Positions 1-7,492 of a DNA stretch of 26,003 nt are shown here, piece by piece; positions within the stretch are counted from its first letter, which is position 1; every line of letters begins with the position of its first letter. Location of the stretch: IMG/VR virus record IMGVR_UViG_3300013102_000068, positions 1 to 26,003 of that record, one strand, 5' to 3'. Made by a program: the position numbers and the translations under genes. The stretch comes from a virus. The notes beneath the pieces are model-generated. The model ran no database searches. It saw nothing but the letters and a program-made list of their open reading frames with translations, and was not told the DNA's origin.

Positions 1-2
1 CC

Positions 3-38
3 TGCATAATGAGCGATTTGTGCAATAAAATGCAATGA
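3..38 (+). CDS. 3' end of an upstream ORF (partial)
   Basis: Frame 3 is the only forward frame open from the window edge to a TGA at 36-38; the other two frames hit stops at 7-9 and 26-28. Its stop overlaps the next possible start as ATGA (35-38), a typical translational-coupling junction in phage operons. Only about a dozen codons are visible, so no product can be named. The start lies outside the window or is the ATG at 9. Confidence 0.25.
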   Translation, partial: CIMSDLCNKMQ

Positions 39-178
39 AAAAAATGTTATTATTGTATTATCGGGAACAGATGATGATTAACGGTGATCCAAGTGTACAG
101 TCGTTGATCACGGTGATTTCCAAACGCGGCAGGATGAGTCCAGTTAATATGACGATGAATCTTGCCGCATTATATTGA
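35..178 (+). CDS. Small hypothetical protein (47 aa)
   Basis: This ORF starts at an ATG overlapping the upstream stop (ATGA, 35-38) and ends with TGA at 176-178. There is no clear Shine-Dalgarno sequence, so expression would depend on coupling to the upstream gene. The product is short and basic in its middle part, with a hydrophobic start (MKKMLLLYY) and no motif I recognise. Its place at the end of the early-side operon, ahead of the packaging genes, is where many Gram-positive phages keep late-gene regulators, but nothing in the residues supports that role. It may also be the in-frame tail of a gene disrupted upstream. Confidence 0.35.
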   Translation: MKKMLLLYYREQMMINGDPSVQSLITVISKRGRMSPVNMTMNLAALY

Positions 179-373
179 TTACAATGTGGTGGCGGAAGAT
201 AAACGCTGAGAGAATACGGTTTGCTGTGAGAGGTTATGTATTTACTCTATACAGCTCTAGGACGGAACTCCATAAAAGACCAATCGTAATCGAAATACAG
301 TTGCAAGGGTGTGAGTCCCTTGCCCACATTAATTACAGAGAAGGCATCAGGTCAAATGACTCGGTGCCTTTTT
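177..373 (+). ncRNA. Candidate structured RNA ending in an intrinsic terminator
   Basis: About 200 bases with no convincing gene hold several mutually compatible helices. AATGTGG (183-189) pairs perfectly with CCACATT (324-330). Inside this closing stem, GCG (192-194) pairs with CGC (204-206) over a 9-nt loop. GCTGT (223-227) pairs with ACAGC (251-255), continued by AGAG (229-232) with CTCT (245-248). GCAAGGG (303-309) pairs with CCCTTGC (317-323) over a 7-nt loop. The last hairpin abuts the closing stem directly, as a T-arm abuts an acceptor stem, and its loop keeps the tRNA-like T54, R57 and A58. A terminator hairpin follows at 341-373. It could be a regulatory leader, a small RNA or a degraded tRNA-like element; no known family is recognised. 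Confidence 0.4.
341..373 (+). terminator. Rho-independent terminator
   Basis: AAGGCATC (341-348) pairs with GGTGCCTT (363-370), an 8-bp stem with one G-T wobble and a 14-nt loop. A short T-rich run follows at 369-373. It ends transcription through the structured region just before the ribosome binding site of the next gene. Confidence 0.7.
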
Positions 374-410
374 ATATTACAAATGTTATTATTTGTATGA
401 GGTGAAGATA

Positions 411-638
411 ATGGATAAAGAAATAGAAAAACTTACACGACTAAATGAATTCATGCGAGATAGATTAATATGGTTTGCCGAGAATAGTTGGAATGCTGAC
501 GTAGCGAATCACATGCACCAGGAAGCGTTAAAGGATTTAGCTGAACTAGAGAAAGAGATAGATACGGAATTTGCAAAAGAACTTGAATACAAAGCCATGA
601 TGGAAGAATTAAGTAAGGATGATGAGTCGCTCAAATGA
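411..638 (+). CDS. Small coiled-coil hypothetical protein (75 aa)
   Basis: The ATG at 411 is chosen over a TTG 18 bases upstream because a clear GAGGTGA (399-405) sits just ahead of it. The product is rich in Glu, Lys and Leu and mostly helical by eye, with heptad-like runs such as EALKDLAELEKEI, so a short coiled coil is likely. No signal peptide or membrane segment is visible and no family is recognised. The coding end is embedded in a terminator hairpin (625-651), so this gene is probably a single transcription unit between two terminators. Its place before terS fits a small phage accessory protein. Confidence 0.7.
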   Translation: MDKEIEKLTRLNEFMRDRLIWFAENSWNADVANHMHQEALKDLAELEKEIDTEFAKELEYKAMMEELSKDDESLK

Positions 639-651
639 GCGGCTTTTTCTT
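625..651 (+). terminator. Rho-independent terminator overlapping a stop codon
   Basis: AGTCGCTC (625-632) and GAGCGGCT (637-644) form an 8-bp stem around an AAAT loop, followed by TTTTTCTTTT. The 5' arm is the last codons of the preceding ORF and its TGA lies at the loop boundary, so translation to the stop would compete with hairpin formation. Confidence 0.8.
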
Positions 652-733
652 TTGATTTTCCTTCGAGACGACCGAAATCACCCAAGCCGTAAAAGTGATT
701 TGAAGTTATACACTAAGAAGGAGGATACAGAGC

Positions 734-943
734 ATGCCAATAAATGAAGATGACATTGAAAAGAAAGTTATTGAAGACAACGCTGAATGGCTTAACACGG
801 TTGCAGATGGTTTAGATAAAGCGGAAAGAATATCAACAGGAACAGATTACGGTGTGGAAGGAAATAAAATTATTAAGTTGAGTGATGAGTTAGCCAAGGA
901 AATCTCTGAGAGATTGCGGAGGATCGCCAATGAAATTACATAA
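734..943 (+). CDS. Small acidic hypothetical protein (69 aa)
   Basis: The ATG at 734 follows a strong AAGGAGG (718-724) at about 9 bases. The product is acidic and predicted helical, with no Cys, no membrane segment and no recognised motif. It overlaps the next ORF by 14 bases, so the two are probably translationally coupled. It heads a short operon of three small genes leading to terS after a terminator at 625-651. Function unknown. Confidence 0.65.
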   Translation: MPINEDDIEKKVIEDNAEWLNTVADGLDKAERISTGTDYGVEGNKIIKLSDELAKEISERLRRIANEIT

Positions 944-1139
944 GGATGGAACTGTAGAAGGCACGCCAGAAGAGATAGCGGAGTATCGATTGCTTATGAA
1001 AGCACAACACCCACAGTTGTTACACAGTCCATTCCCGGAAGGATCACCAGCAGAAGACGAGAGAACATCAATATTGAAGATACAAGAAGAACATTTTAAA
1101 AATAGGAAGCCGCACGAGATACCGAAAGTTACGTTGTAA
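930..1139 (+). CDS. Small hypothetical protein (69 aa)
   Basis: The ATG at 930 lies inside the end of the previous ORF and is preceded by GGAGGAT (918-924). The N-terminus (LHKDGTVEGTPEEIAEY) resembles short phage peptides of the 'GTPEEIAE' type, where a basic beta strand is followed by a helix; this is a loose resemblance only. The C-terminal half is Pro- and Glu-rich and probably flexible. It ends 27 bases before the zinc-ribbon-like peptide gene, with no terminator between them. Function unknown. Confidence 0.65.
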   Translation: MKLHKDGTVEGTPEEIAEYRLLMKAQHPQLLHSPFPEGSPAEDERTSILKIQEEHFKNRKPHEIPKVTL

Positions 1140-1166
1140 CCACATCCAATGGGAAGGAGATCACTT

Positions 1167-1283
1167 ATGACTTGCCCAAAGTGCTGGAATGAATGTGTTA
1201 ACCTCGGGGAGTTAGTTAGAGGGATATGTGATGACTGCGTAGAGAAAGATGAGGCGCTTAAAAATGCGAATCAGGATAAGTAA
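1167..1283 (+). CDS. Zinc-ribbon-like mini-protein (38 aa)
   Basis: This short gene has a strong GGAAGGAGA (1152-1160) seven bases before its ATG and ends at TAA 1281-1283. The peptide has two knuckles, CPKC at residues 3-6 and CDDC at 21-24, plus a further Cys at 10. That spacing is typical of a minimal zinc ribbon. It sits third in a small-gene operon just upstream of the terminase genes. Such mini zinc fingers in phages often bind nucleic acid or a host protein, but the target cannot be read from the sequence. An overlapping reading frame from 1249 lacks a ribosome binding site and is less credible. Confidence 0.65.
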   Translation: MTCPKCWNECVNLGELVRGICDDCVEKDEALKNANQDK

Positions 1284-1318
1284 GAGTGAGCTTAAAATGA
1301 TGATTGGACGAAGCACTA

Positions 1319-1357
1319 GGGTTCATACGACTCACTTCTATCTATTCGGGTTCATAC
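1319..1357 (+). repeat. 10-bp direct repeat upstream of terS
   Basis: GGGTTCATAC occurs at 1319-1328 and again at 1348-1357, 29 bp apart, inside the 179-base gap 1284-1462 before terS. The gap also holds a weak frame (1298-1446, 49 codons, no good ribosome binding site). Small-terminase recognition sites often lie next to or in terS, so this pair is a possible packaging-site element. Two copies could also be chance. Confidence 0.35.
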
Positions 1358-1462
1358 AGCTTGGTAAGGCTAAACAAGGGTATGCAACCAGGAGATCGTT
1401 GAACGTCTTGTACAGATGGTTAACAAGGATTGAATATGAAGTGTAGAAAGGAGAGTGATCAC

Positions 1463-1909
1463 ATGGCAGACTTAAGACCACAGATCATGTTGTTTGTGAC
1501 TGAGTACATTAAGAATGGTGGCAACGGAACGAACGCCGCAATAGCTGCCGGATACAGTGAGAAGTCAGCATATAGTCAAGCGAGTAGGTTGCTAAAAAGT
1601 GTTGAGGTTCAACAGTATCTTAACAATACTCAACAAAGTATTAACAAGGACTTGCGTATGATGTTCGCTGAAGATGCTGTTAAGGCATATGGAGTGCTGC
1701 TTGAGGTCATGAATGACACTTTAACACCACCTAAAGATCGTTTGGTTGCTGCAAGGGATTTATTGGACAGAGCAGGTTATAAACCAATTGATAGGATACA
1801 AGCTGATGTTAGTGCGACTGTGGAAACTAAAACAGATTTGAGCAATCTTACTAAAGAGGAGTTGGCTGAGCTTGAACATATCATCTCAAAGACTGCCAAC
1901 ACTGGATGA
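1463..1909 (+). CDS. terS: Terminase small subunit
   Basis: This 148-residue protein matches the Terminase_2-type small subunit by its N-terminal pattern: FVTEYIKNGGNGTNAAIAAGYS, followed by a serine-rich helix and a second recognition-like helix ending VEVQQYL. In this family the N-terminal helix-turn-helix recognises the packaging site on phage DNA, and the middle and C-terminal parts form the oligomeric ring that activates the large subunit. The ATG at 1463 is preferred over a TTG at 1430 because AGAAAGGAGAG (1445-1455) precedes it. The C-terminal residues overlap the start of terL by 38 bases, the usual coupling in phage packaging operons. Confidence 0.88.
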   Translation: MADLRPQIMLFVTEYIKNGGNGTNAAIAAGYSEKSAYSQASRLLKSVEVQQYLNNTQQSINKDLRMMFAEDAVKAYGVLLEVMNDTLTPPKDRLVAARDLLDRAGYKPIDRIQADVSATVETKTDLSNLTKEELAELEHIISKTANTG

Positions 1910-3335
1910 AGTTAGACGGGCACGTTCTAACAAAGACTTCTCCTACTTTGTAGATTACGACAGTGATTATCGAGATAAAGAAGGCAATCACTTAGATGTG
2001 TTGGATGAAACACTTATGAAGGTATCTGATGGAGAGATTAAACGACTTATCGTTACAATGCCACCACGACATGGTAAGAGTGAACGAGTGAGTCGTAAGT
2101 TCCCAGCTTGGCACATTGGACGTAATCCAGACGATGAGATAATACTTGCATCTTATTCTATCGACCTGAGCAGAGGATTCTCACGTATTGCAAGAGATAC
2201 GTTAGCCGCACATGCTGAGACATTCGGTGCTGACGTGGATCAGAATAATAAATCAGCAGAATCATGGGGAACCGAAGGACATCGTGGCGGATTGCATGCA
2301 GCTGGTGTTGGCGGTCCCATAACAGGTAAGGGTGCAAAGATAGCAATCATTGATGATCCAGTGAAGAATGCAGAAGAGGCTGACAGTGAGACGATGCGAG
2401 AAAAGATATGGGAGTGGTACACATCAACCCTATATACTCGTTTAACTCCTGACGGTCGTATTGTCGTTGTAATGACTCGTTGGCATGAGGATGACTTAGT
2501 AGGTCGTTTACTTAAGAAAGAGTCTGACGAGATCAAGGAAGGCGTACACAAGGGAGAACGTTGGACAGTCATTAACTTCCCTGCATTAGCTGAAAAGGAT
2601 GATTATTTGCAACGTCCTGAAGGTGAACCATTATGGCCTGAACATGGATTCGATAAAGAACGTATGGAACAGATCAAGGTTGACGTTGGTTCTCGTGTAT
2701 TTAATGCGTTGTACCAGCAAAGACCAACAGCAGCAGATGGCAACATGCTTAAACGTGAATGGTGGAGATATTACGACAGTCCACCGCCATTTGCTTCCAT
2801 GCTCATTAGCGTTGATGCCGCATTTAAGGATGAAGACACGAGTGACTATGTAGTTGTTCAGGTATGGGGTAAGTCACAAGCCAACATGTATTTAGTGGAT
2901 CAGGTGAGAGCTAAGATGAATTTCCCGGCTACTCTACAGACGATCCGCAACGTAACCAAGAAGTATCCAGAAGCACATTGGAAACTGGTAGAAGATAAAG
3001 CTAATGGTTCAGCTATCATTGCCACGCTACACAGAGAGATTGGTGGTATAGTCGCCATTAATCCCGAAGGTGGTAAAGTTGCTAGGGTAAATGCTGTATC
3101 GGCTTATATCGAGTCAGGCAATGTCTACCTACCACGTACATCGTGGATACAAGACTTTGTTGAAGAAGCCGCAAGCTTTCCACAAGGTAAACATGATGAT
3201 CAGATCGATGCGATGAGCCAAGCGCTCCATCGTTTTATTTATTTTAACGGTATTATTCCTGAGAAGGATAAAGAGAAGACCCCGTTCCCATTCAGGACGG
3301 AGGAACCTAGTGGAGGTGAGTTCATGTCATGGTAG
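1872..3335 (+). CDS. terL: Terminase large subunit (ATPase and nuclease)
   Basis: The 487-residue packaging motor has an N-terminal ATPase with a Walker-A-like MPPRHGKSE (residues 63-71), a Walker B IAIIDDP (157-163) and a coupling-type VVVMTRW (198-204). A C-terminal RuvC-like nuclease has acidic clusters SVDAAFKDED (313-322), VEDKANG (373-379) and HDDQIDA (441-447). It cuts concatemeric DNA and pumps it through the portal. The start is a TTG at 1872, inside terS, with AGAGGAG (1855-1861) ten bases upstream; no ATG lies in this frame before residue 49. Length and domain order are normal for the family. The gene ends overlapping a 62-codon ORF at ATGGTAG. Confidence 0.93.
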   Translation: MNISSQRLPTLDEVRRARSNKDFSYFVDYDSDYRDKEGNHLDVLDETLMKVSDGEIKRLIVTMPPRHGKSERVSRKFPAWHIGRNPDDEIILASYSIDLSRGFSRIARDTLAAHAETFGADVDQNNKSAESWGTEGHRGGLHAAGVGGPITGKGAKIAIIDDPVKNAEEADSETMREKIWEWYTSTLYTRLTPDGRIVVVMTRWHEDDLVGRLLKKESDEIKEGVHKGERWTVINFPALAEKDDYLQRPEGEPLWPEHGFDKERMEQIKVDVGSRVFNALYQQRPTAADGNMLKREWWRYYDSPPPFASMLISVDAAFKDEDTSDYVVVQVWGKSQANMYLVDQVRAKMNFPATLQTIRNVTKKYPEAHWKLVEDKANGSAIIATLHREIGGIVAINPEGGKVARVNAVSAYIESGNVYLPRTSWIQDFVEEAASFPQGKHDDQIDAMSQALHRFIYFNGIIPEKDKEKTPFPFRTEEPSGGEFMSW

Positions 3336-3517
3336 AAGATGTTCAGAAGCTAGGCGATTTACTCAAACTTCCTAACTTGGATGATGACACAATCAAGCTG
3401 ATCAATGAGAAGGTGCGTGAGTTAATTGGTGCTGCCAAGGTGCAACTTCCAGTAAAACCAGAGTTGACCGAATCAATCGTGGATGAGTGGCTAAACGGCA
3501 AGAAAGAAGGTGAGTAG
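3329..3517 (+). CDS. Small hypothetical protein between terL and portal (62 aa)
   Basis: The ATG at 3329 overlaps the terL stop and follows GGAGGTGAG (3312-3320). The stop TAG is immediately followed by the portal ATG, so the three genes are tightly coupled. The product is helical, with a Leu-rich N-terminal half (LGDLLKLPNLDDDTIKLINE) and a second helix (ELTESIVDEWLNG). It has no Cys or membrane segment. Small proteins in this slot in other phages are usually uncharacterised; a role in packaging or portal assembly is only a guess from position. Confidence 0.7.
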   Translation: MVEDVQKLGDLLKLPNLDDDTIKLINEKVRELIGAAKVQLPVKPELTESIVDEWLNGKKEGE

Positions 3518-5242
3518 ATGCAAGAGACAGCCACATTAGATAAGTTAGCTGGCGAAAATGAAAAACAATATCAAGAAGGCCTGTCCTATAAACGTAGGAT
3601 GGGCTTTTTAGATAAATGGCCTGAAATGGAACGTATGAAGGCTGGTGATCAATGGCCTGCACCAACGCAGCGAACTAGATCGATGCCACGTCCAGTATTC
3701 AACGTTATTGAGATGATCGAAGGTCACAAAGTAGCAAACGTCATGTCAGAGCAGATCAAGATGATATACACCAATCAAGAGATGGACAGTGAAGCTGAGG
3801 AAGACACAGGTGACTTATTTAGTCGTTATGCTGATGCCACATGGGAGCGCCTAAAAGAAGATGAGCTCAATGAGGAAGCGTTGGACATATGTGCTAACAC
3901 CGGAACCGTAGCAAAGCATTACTACTGGGACAATGAAGTTAAGGGCGGAAAGAATTATCCTTTCATTGGCGAGATGGACGGAGAGGTTATCGATCCAGTC
4001 AACATCTTCTTCGGCAATCCTCAACAACGGAAGGTGCAGAAACAGCCGTACATCATCATTTCTAGCCGTGAAGACATCAAGAATGTTAAGGCTGATGCTC
4101 GTAGGAATGGAACAAGTAAGGAAATGGTATCGCAGATCAAACCTGATAAGGACACTCAAGAAGAACGCTATGATGCCGCTAAGATTGAGTTAAATGACAC
4201 AGGCAAGGTTACGGTGCTCACGAAGTACTGGAAGGGCACTGACGGTATGATCTACTTCTGTAAGACAGCATCAGGAATGACCATCAAGAAGGCGACTAAC
4301 ACCAACCTTAAACTGTATCCCATAGCTGCGATGCAATGGAAAAGACGTAAGAAGTGCATATACGGAATAGGTGAGACTGAGGGGCTTGTACCCAATCAGA
4401 AGGCTATTAACCTACTCATTGCTATGCAGATCCTATCAGCACAACTTACTGGATCGCCTAAACTGATCTACAAGGCAAACGCTATTGATCCCTCCAAGGT
4501 GACAAATGCACCAGGAGAGATGATTGAGGATCGTTCCCCTCCTGGCGTTGGTGACGGAGTGAAATACCTCAACCCCGTGAACATGAGTAATGCGGCTGCC
4601 AACCTAGTAGAACAGATCCTTGGATTTACTCGGCAGATGACAGGTGCCAATGATGCCGCTACAGGTAACATGCCAACTGGTGATCTTAATGCTACTGCCA
4701 TCATGCTTCTACAGAAAGCCGCAGGAATTCCAATAGAGTCTATCAAACGTAGGTTCTACGGATTTGTGGAGGATACAGGACGCATCTGGGAAGAAATGTG
4801 GAAGGTTAAGTACAATATTGGTCGTCAAGTCACTCTAAAAGATGATGAGGGTGAAGAATATCCAGAGTACTTCAATGGTGCTGATCATGCAGGAGTGGAG
4901 CTTGCGCTTAAAATTGATGTAGGACCATCAAGTATGTACTCTGAATCACTTATGTTGTCGAGTCTGGACAAGTTCTTGGATCGTGGAGACATCACATTTG
5001 AGCAGTATTTGAAGCACGCTCCTAGAAATGTCGTACCTTACAGGGATCAATTACAAAAGGAATTGGATGAAAGCAAAGGTATTGTTGGACAGATTGATCA
5101 GTTTGTTAAGAGTATGGCACCAGAAGAAAAAGCGATGTTCGATCAAATGCCACCTGAACAGCAATTCCAGTTACTTCAATCTACAATTGCACCACCGCAA
5201 CAGACGCAACAGCAAGTACCGCAACAACCTATAGCAATATAA
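3518..5242 (+). CDS. Portal protein, podovirus (P22-like) type
   Basis: At 574 residues, directly after terL and before scaffold and capsid, this is the portal: the dodecameric ring at one capsid vertex through which DNA is packaged and ejected. The N-terminus has the aromatic/basic stretch around residues 20-60 (KWPEMERMKAGDQWP, RPVFNVIEMIEGHKVAN), and the middle has VDPVNIFFGNP-like and QMTGANDAATGNM-like segments typical of P22-type portals. The last 30 residues are Gln/Pro-rich (TQQQVPQQPIAI) and probably disordered. ATG 3518 follows the preceding stop without a gap; AAGAAGGTGAG (3502-3512) is the ribosome binding site. A terminator follows the stop, so distal head genes may be transcribed at reduced level from this promoter. 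Confidence 0.87.
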   Translation: MQETATLDKLAGENEKQYQEGLSYKRRMGFLDKWPEMERMKAGDQWPAPTQRTRSMPRPVFNVIEMIEGHKVANVMSEQIKMIYTNQEMDSEAEEDTGDLFSRYADATWERLKEDELNEEALDICANTGTVAKHYYWDNEVKGGKNYPFIGEMDGEVIDPVNIFFGNPQQRKVQKQPYIIISSREDIKNVKADARRNGTSKEMVSQIKPDKDTQEERYDAAKIELNDTGKVTVLTKYWKGTDGMIYFCKTASGMTIKKATNTNLKLYPIAAMQWKRRKKCIYGIGETEGLVPNQKAINLLIAMQILSAQLTGSPKLIYKANAIDPSKVTNAPGEMIEDRSPPGVGDGVKYLNPVNMSNAAANLVEQILGFTRQMTGANDAATGNMPTGDLNATAIMLLQKAAGIPIESIKRRFYGFVEDTGRIWEEMWKVKYNIGRQVTLKDDEGEEYPEYFNGADHAGVELALKIDVGPSSMYSESLMLSSLDKFLDRGDITFEQYLKHAPRNVVPYRDQLQKELDESKGIVGQIDQFVKSMAPEEKAMFDQMPPEQQFQLLQSTIAPPQQTQQQVPQQPIAI

Positions 5243-5243
5243 C

Positions 5244-5274
5244 AGGGCTTCCCCAGTGCAGGGGGGCCCTTTTC
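5244..5274 (+). terminator. Rho-independent terminator after portal
   Basis: GGGC (5245-5248) and CCCC (5251-5254) pair with GGGG (5261-5264) and GCCC (5266-5269) over an AGTGCA loop, with a small internal bulge. CTTTTC follows. The GC-rich stem is strong for this genome and lies between portal and scaffold. Confidence 0.8.
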
Positions 5275-5319
5275 TATATATAAAATTTGCTCCTACCACA
5301 GAGCAAGGAGGATTCAAAC

Positions 5320-6096
5320 ATGGAAGAAATTGAAACCGCCAACCATAGCGGCAATGAAGAAGTGACTGAGCAAATTGCAGAATCAATTGAAACAACAACC
5401 GAGGGTATCGATTCCCCACCACAGGAAGAACCCAGAGGAATAAAGGTCAAATACAACAGCGAAGAACGTTACGTGACAGATGAGGAAGCGCCTGAGTGGA
5501 TTCAAAAGGGCATGAACTATGGAAAGGTTTCTGAGAAAGCCGATAAGTTTCAGCAATCATTAGAGCGTGCTGCAAGACTTAACGGATATCCAGATCATGA
5601 GTCCTATATGTCTGCCCTTGATGAGTATGAAGCTAATCTACACATACAGGAAGAAGCAGACCGTTTGCAAGTATCTGAGGACTTTCTAAGAGCTGAGTTC
5701 AACCCAATCAAGCAAGAGTTGTCACAAGCAAAGAGTGAGCTTCAACAGCTGAAAGAAGCTGATATGGTTCGTCAAGTTCAGAGTCAATTGGAAAGTATGG
5801 AACGGAATGTCACTGATTACCCTGACTTCACAAAGTACAAAACGGACGTAATCAACATGGCTGCAAATAAAGGTTACACATTGGACGATGCGTACATAAT
5901 CGCATCCCATCACGATCGATTAAACAGCGCACGTACGCAAGCTCAGCAAGAAACGATAAGAAGTCTACAACAAAACGCCGACTCTTCCACTGGATCGTTG
6001 GGTGCTGACTCTCCTGAACATAGTGGGGGTTATTCTGCTATGTCTCCATCCGAGAAGAAAGCATTCAGAGAGAACGTGAAAGGTCGAGCTAACTAG
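5320..6096 (+). CDS. Capsid scaffolding protein
   Basis: A 258-residue, strongly acidic, mostly helical protein immediately upstream of the major capsid gene, the standard position of the scaffold. The N-terminal ~65 residues are Glu/Thr/Pro-rich and likely disordered. There follows an ordered 'YNSEERYVTDEEAPEWIQKGMNYGKVSEK' type region seen in Gram-positive scaffolds, then a long coiled coil (about residues 120-180, KQELSQAKSELQQLKEAD) and a basic C-terminus (EKKAFRENVKGRAN) suited to contact capsid subunits. ATG 5320 is preferred over an upstream start at 5287 because AAGGAGG (5305-5311) precedes it. The scaffold directs procapsid assembly and then leaves or is degraded; no protease domain is visible. 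Confidence 0.82.
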   Translation: MEEIETANHSGNEEVTEQIAESIETTTEGIDSPPQEEPRGIKVKYNSEERYVTDEEAPEWIQKGMNYGKVSEKADKFQQSLERAARLNGYPDHESYMSALDEYEANLHIQEEADRLQVSEDFLRAEFNPIKQELSQAKSELQQLKEADMVRQVQSQLESMERNVTDYPDFTKYKTDVINMAANKGYTLDDAYIIASHHDRLNSARTQAQQETIRSLQQNADSSTGSLGADSPEHSGGYSAMSPSEKKAFRENVKGRAN

Positions 6097-6108
6097 GGGG
6101 ATAAATTT

Positions 6109-7107
6109 ATGTTGAAATTAAATCTACAAACATTCGCAACGTCAGTACAGGGGTATAACGCTACAGCAGGAGTGAACGCATTAACAGCAGAACAGCACGA
6201 ATTCTTCCAAGATGAAATGTTGGAGAGATTGATTCCAGAACTTACATGGACAAAATTCGGAGAGAAGAACAAAAACATTCCAAAACGTAAGGGTGCGACA
6301 ACAAGCTTCCGTAGATTGAACAGCTTAGCAGTGTCTACAACAGCACTGACTGAAGGTGTAACGCCTGATGGAGTCAACTTGGATATCGTTAAGATCTCTA
6401 CAACTGTACAAGAATACGGAGCGTGGACAAAGATTTCTGAGTTCATCGATCTTACTGGCTATGATGCACTATTGACCGAAACATCTGGCTTGATGGGGGA
6501 GAATGCAGGAGAGTCCATTGATGTCATCGTTCGGGATATGCTTGCAGCAGGGACTAACGTTGTCTATGCCAACAGTAAAGCTTCTCGTAGCACATTGTTG
6601 CCAGCTGATAAGATCACAGCATTAGACATCCTTAGAATTCGACGCACTATGAAGCGCAACAAAGTTAAAACGATCCGTCTTCCTAACGGTGGAGAAGGTT
6701 ACGTAGCTTTTGTACACCCTGACGTTGCTATGGATATCATGCAAATGCAGGAATGGAAAGATCAGAACACATATGTCAACACGAAGAACCGTGAAGAAGG
6801 ATTCCTTGGTAGAATGTACGGTATTTACTTCATGGAAGTAGATAATGGTGTTAAGTATGCTAGTGGTGCTCCTGGCGCTCCTGCTGCCAATGATGCATAC
6901 GGAACAATCTTCTTGGGTCGTGGTGCATACGGTATTCCTGATATCGAAGGTAGCATGAAACCAGATATCATTGTTCACCCTGCTGGATCTGGCGGTGTGT
7001 CTGACCCACTCAACCAGTTCAACTCAGTAGCTTGGAAATGTGCATTCGCTGTAGTTCGTCTGCAAGAATTGGCAATCATTCGTTATGAATCAGGTGCAAC
7101 AATTTAA
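6109..7107 (+). CDS. Major capsid protein, N4-gp56 family
   Basis: This 332-residue protein carries the hallmarks of the N4-gp56 major capsid family: an N-terminal ELTWTKFGEKNKNIPKRKG segment, FRR followed by 'LTEGVTPDGVNLD', 'VQEYGAWTKISEFIDLTGYD', and the late 'YGTIFLGRGAYGIPDIEGS' strand region. It adopts the HK97-like fold that builds the icosahedral shell. No N-terminal delta domain or protease site is visible, consistent with a separate scaffold gene upstream. GGGGGAT (6097-6103) precedes the ATG. A UUCG-capped terminator follows the gene, which would help make a strong discrete transcript end for the most abundant virion protein. Confidence 0.93.
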   Translation: MLKLNLQTFATSVQGYNATAGVNALTAEQHEFFQDEMLERLIPELTWTKFGEKNKNIPKRKGATTSFRRLNSLAVSTTALTEGVTPDGVNLDIVKISTTVQEYGAWTKISEFIDLTGYDALLTETSGLMGENAGESIDVIVRDMLAAGTNVVYANSKASRSTLLPADKITALDILRIRRTMKRNKVKTIRLPNGGEGYVAFVHPDVAMDIMQMQEWKDQNTYVNTKNREEGFLGRMYGIYFMEVDNGVKYASGAPGAPAANDAYGTIFLGRGAYGIPDIEGSMKPDIIVHPAGSGGVSDPLNQFNSVAWKCAFAVVRLQELAIIRYESGATI

Positions 7108-7118
7108 TATATCGGAAC

Positions 7119-7148
7119 TAGGGAGCCTTCGGGCTCCTATTTATTTTT
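7119..7148 (+). terminator. Terminator with UUCG tetraloop after capsid gene
   Basis: GGAGCC (7122-7127) and GGCTCC (7132-7137) form a stem capped by TTCG, giving the very stable cUUCGg tetraloop. The tail is T-rich but interrupted (TATTTATTTTTA), so termination may be partial. Confidence 0.72.
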
Positions 7149-7161
7149 AGGGGGAATTCAA

Positions 7162-7491
7162 ATGGCTAACAAAGAAGATGAAAAAACACCGGAACAATTG
7201 GTTATGGAAGAAAAAGGACTAGAAAGAAAGGCAAAAACAGCAGAGAAAGACGCTGAGCAACAACTTAAAGCTATGAAAAAGGTTACTATTCTTATCCCAG
7301 ACGATCCACAGAACCCATCTGATAAGGTTGTTCCAATCGGATTCAATGGAGTTATCTATACTGTTCCGCGCGGTGTGCCTGTTGAAGTTCCTGAAGCTAT
7401 CGCTGAAATCTATAACTACTCTTATACAAGTACAAGAGCAACGAACGCACGCATCGAAAACAGCACCAAACAAGAAATTAAAGTGATGTAA
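7162..7491 (+). CDS. Head-associated hypothetical protein (109 aa)
   Basis: A small protein directly after the capsid gene, with GGGGGAA (7150-7156) before its ATG. Residues 1-42 are charged and helical, probably a coiled coil. Residues 43-80 have the pattern VTILIPDDPQNPSDKVVPIGFNG-VIYTVPRGVPVEVPEAIAEI, which resembles a family of small proteins often encoded next to phage capsid genes in Gram-positive phages. Their function is generally unassigned; a minor head or decoration role fits position. It is flanked on both sides by intrinsic terminators, so its level can differ from its neighbours. Confidence 0.7.
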   Translation: MANKEDEKTPEQLVMEEKGLERKAKTAEKDAEQQLKAMKKVTILIPDDPQNPSDKVVPIGFNGVIYTVPRGVPVEVPEAIAEIYNYSYTSTRATNARIENSTKQEIKVM

Positions 7492-7492
7492 T

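Noticed and set aside
183-330. A tRNA gene
   Set aside because: The acceptor-like helix and T-arm-like hairpin are suggestive, but the T-loop lacks TTC, there is no anticodon arm of normal size, the spacing is about 148 nt and no CCA follows.
350-375. tracrRNA-like tail (GACTCGGTGCC then Ts)
   Set aside because: Only a short coincidental likeness to a Cas9 tracrRNA terminator; there are no repeats, anti-repeat or cas genes in the window.
175-405. 76-codon open frame from a TTG
   Set aside because: No ribosome binding site, odd composition, and it runs through three hairpins and a terminator; the region is better explained as structured RNA.
1249-1446. 65-codon ORF before terS
   Set aside because: Its start lies inside the zinc-ribbon gene without a ribosome binding site; an internal ATG at 1298 is also poorly supported. 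The gap is treated as possibly non-coding.
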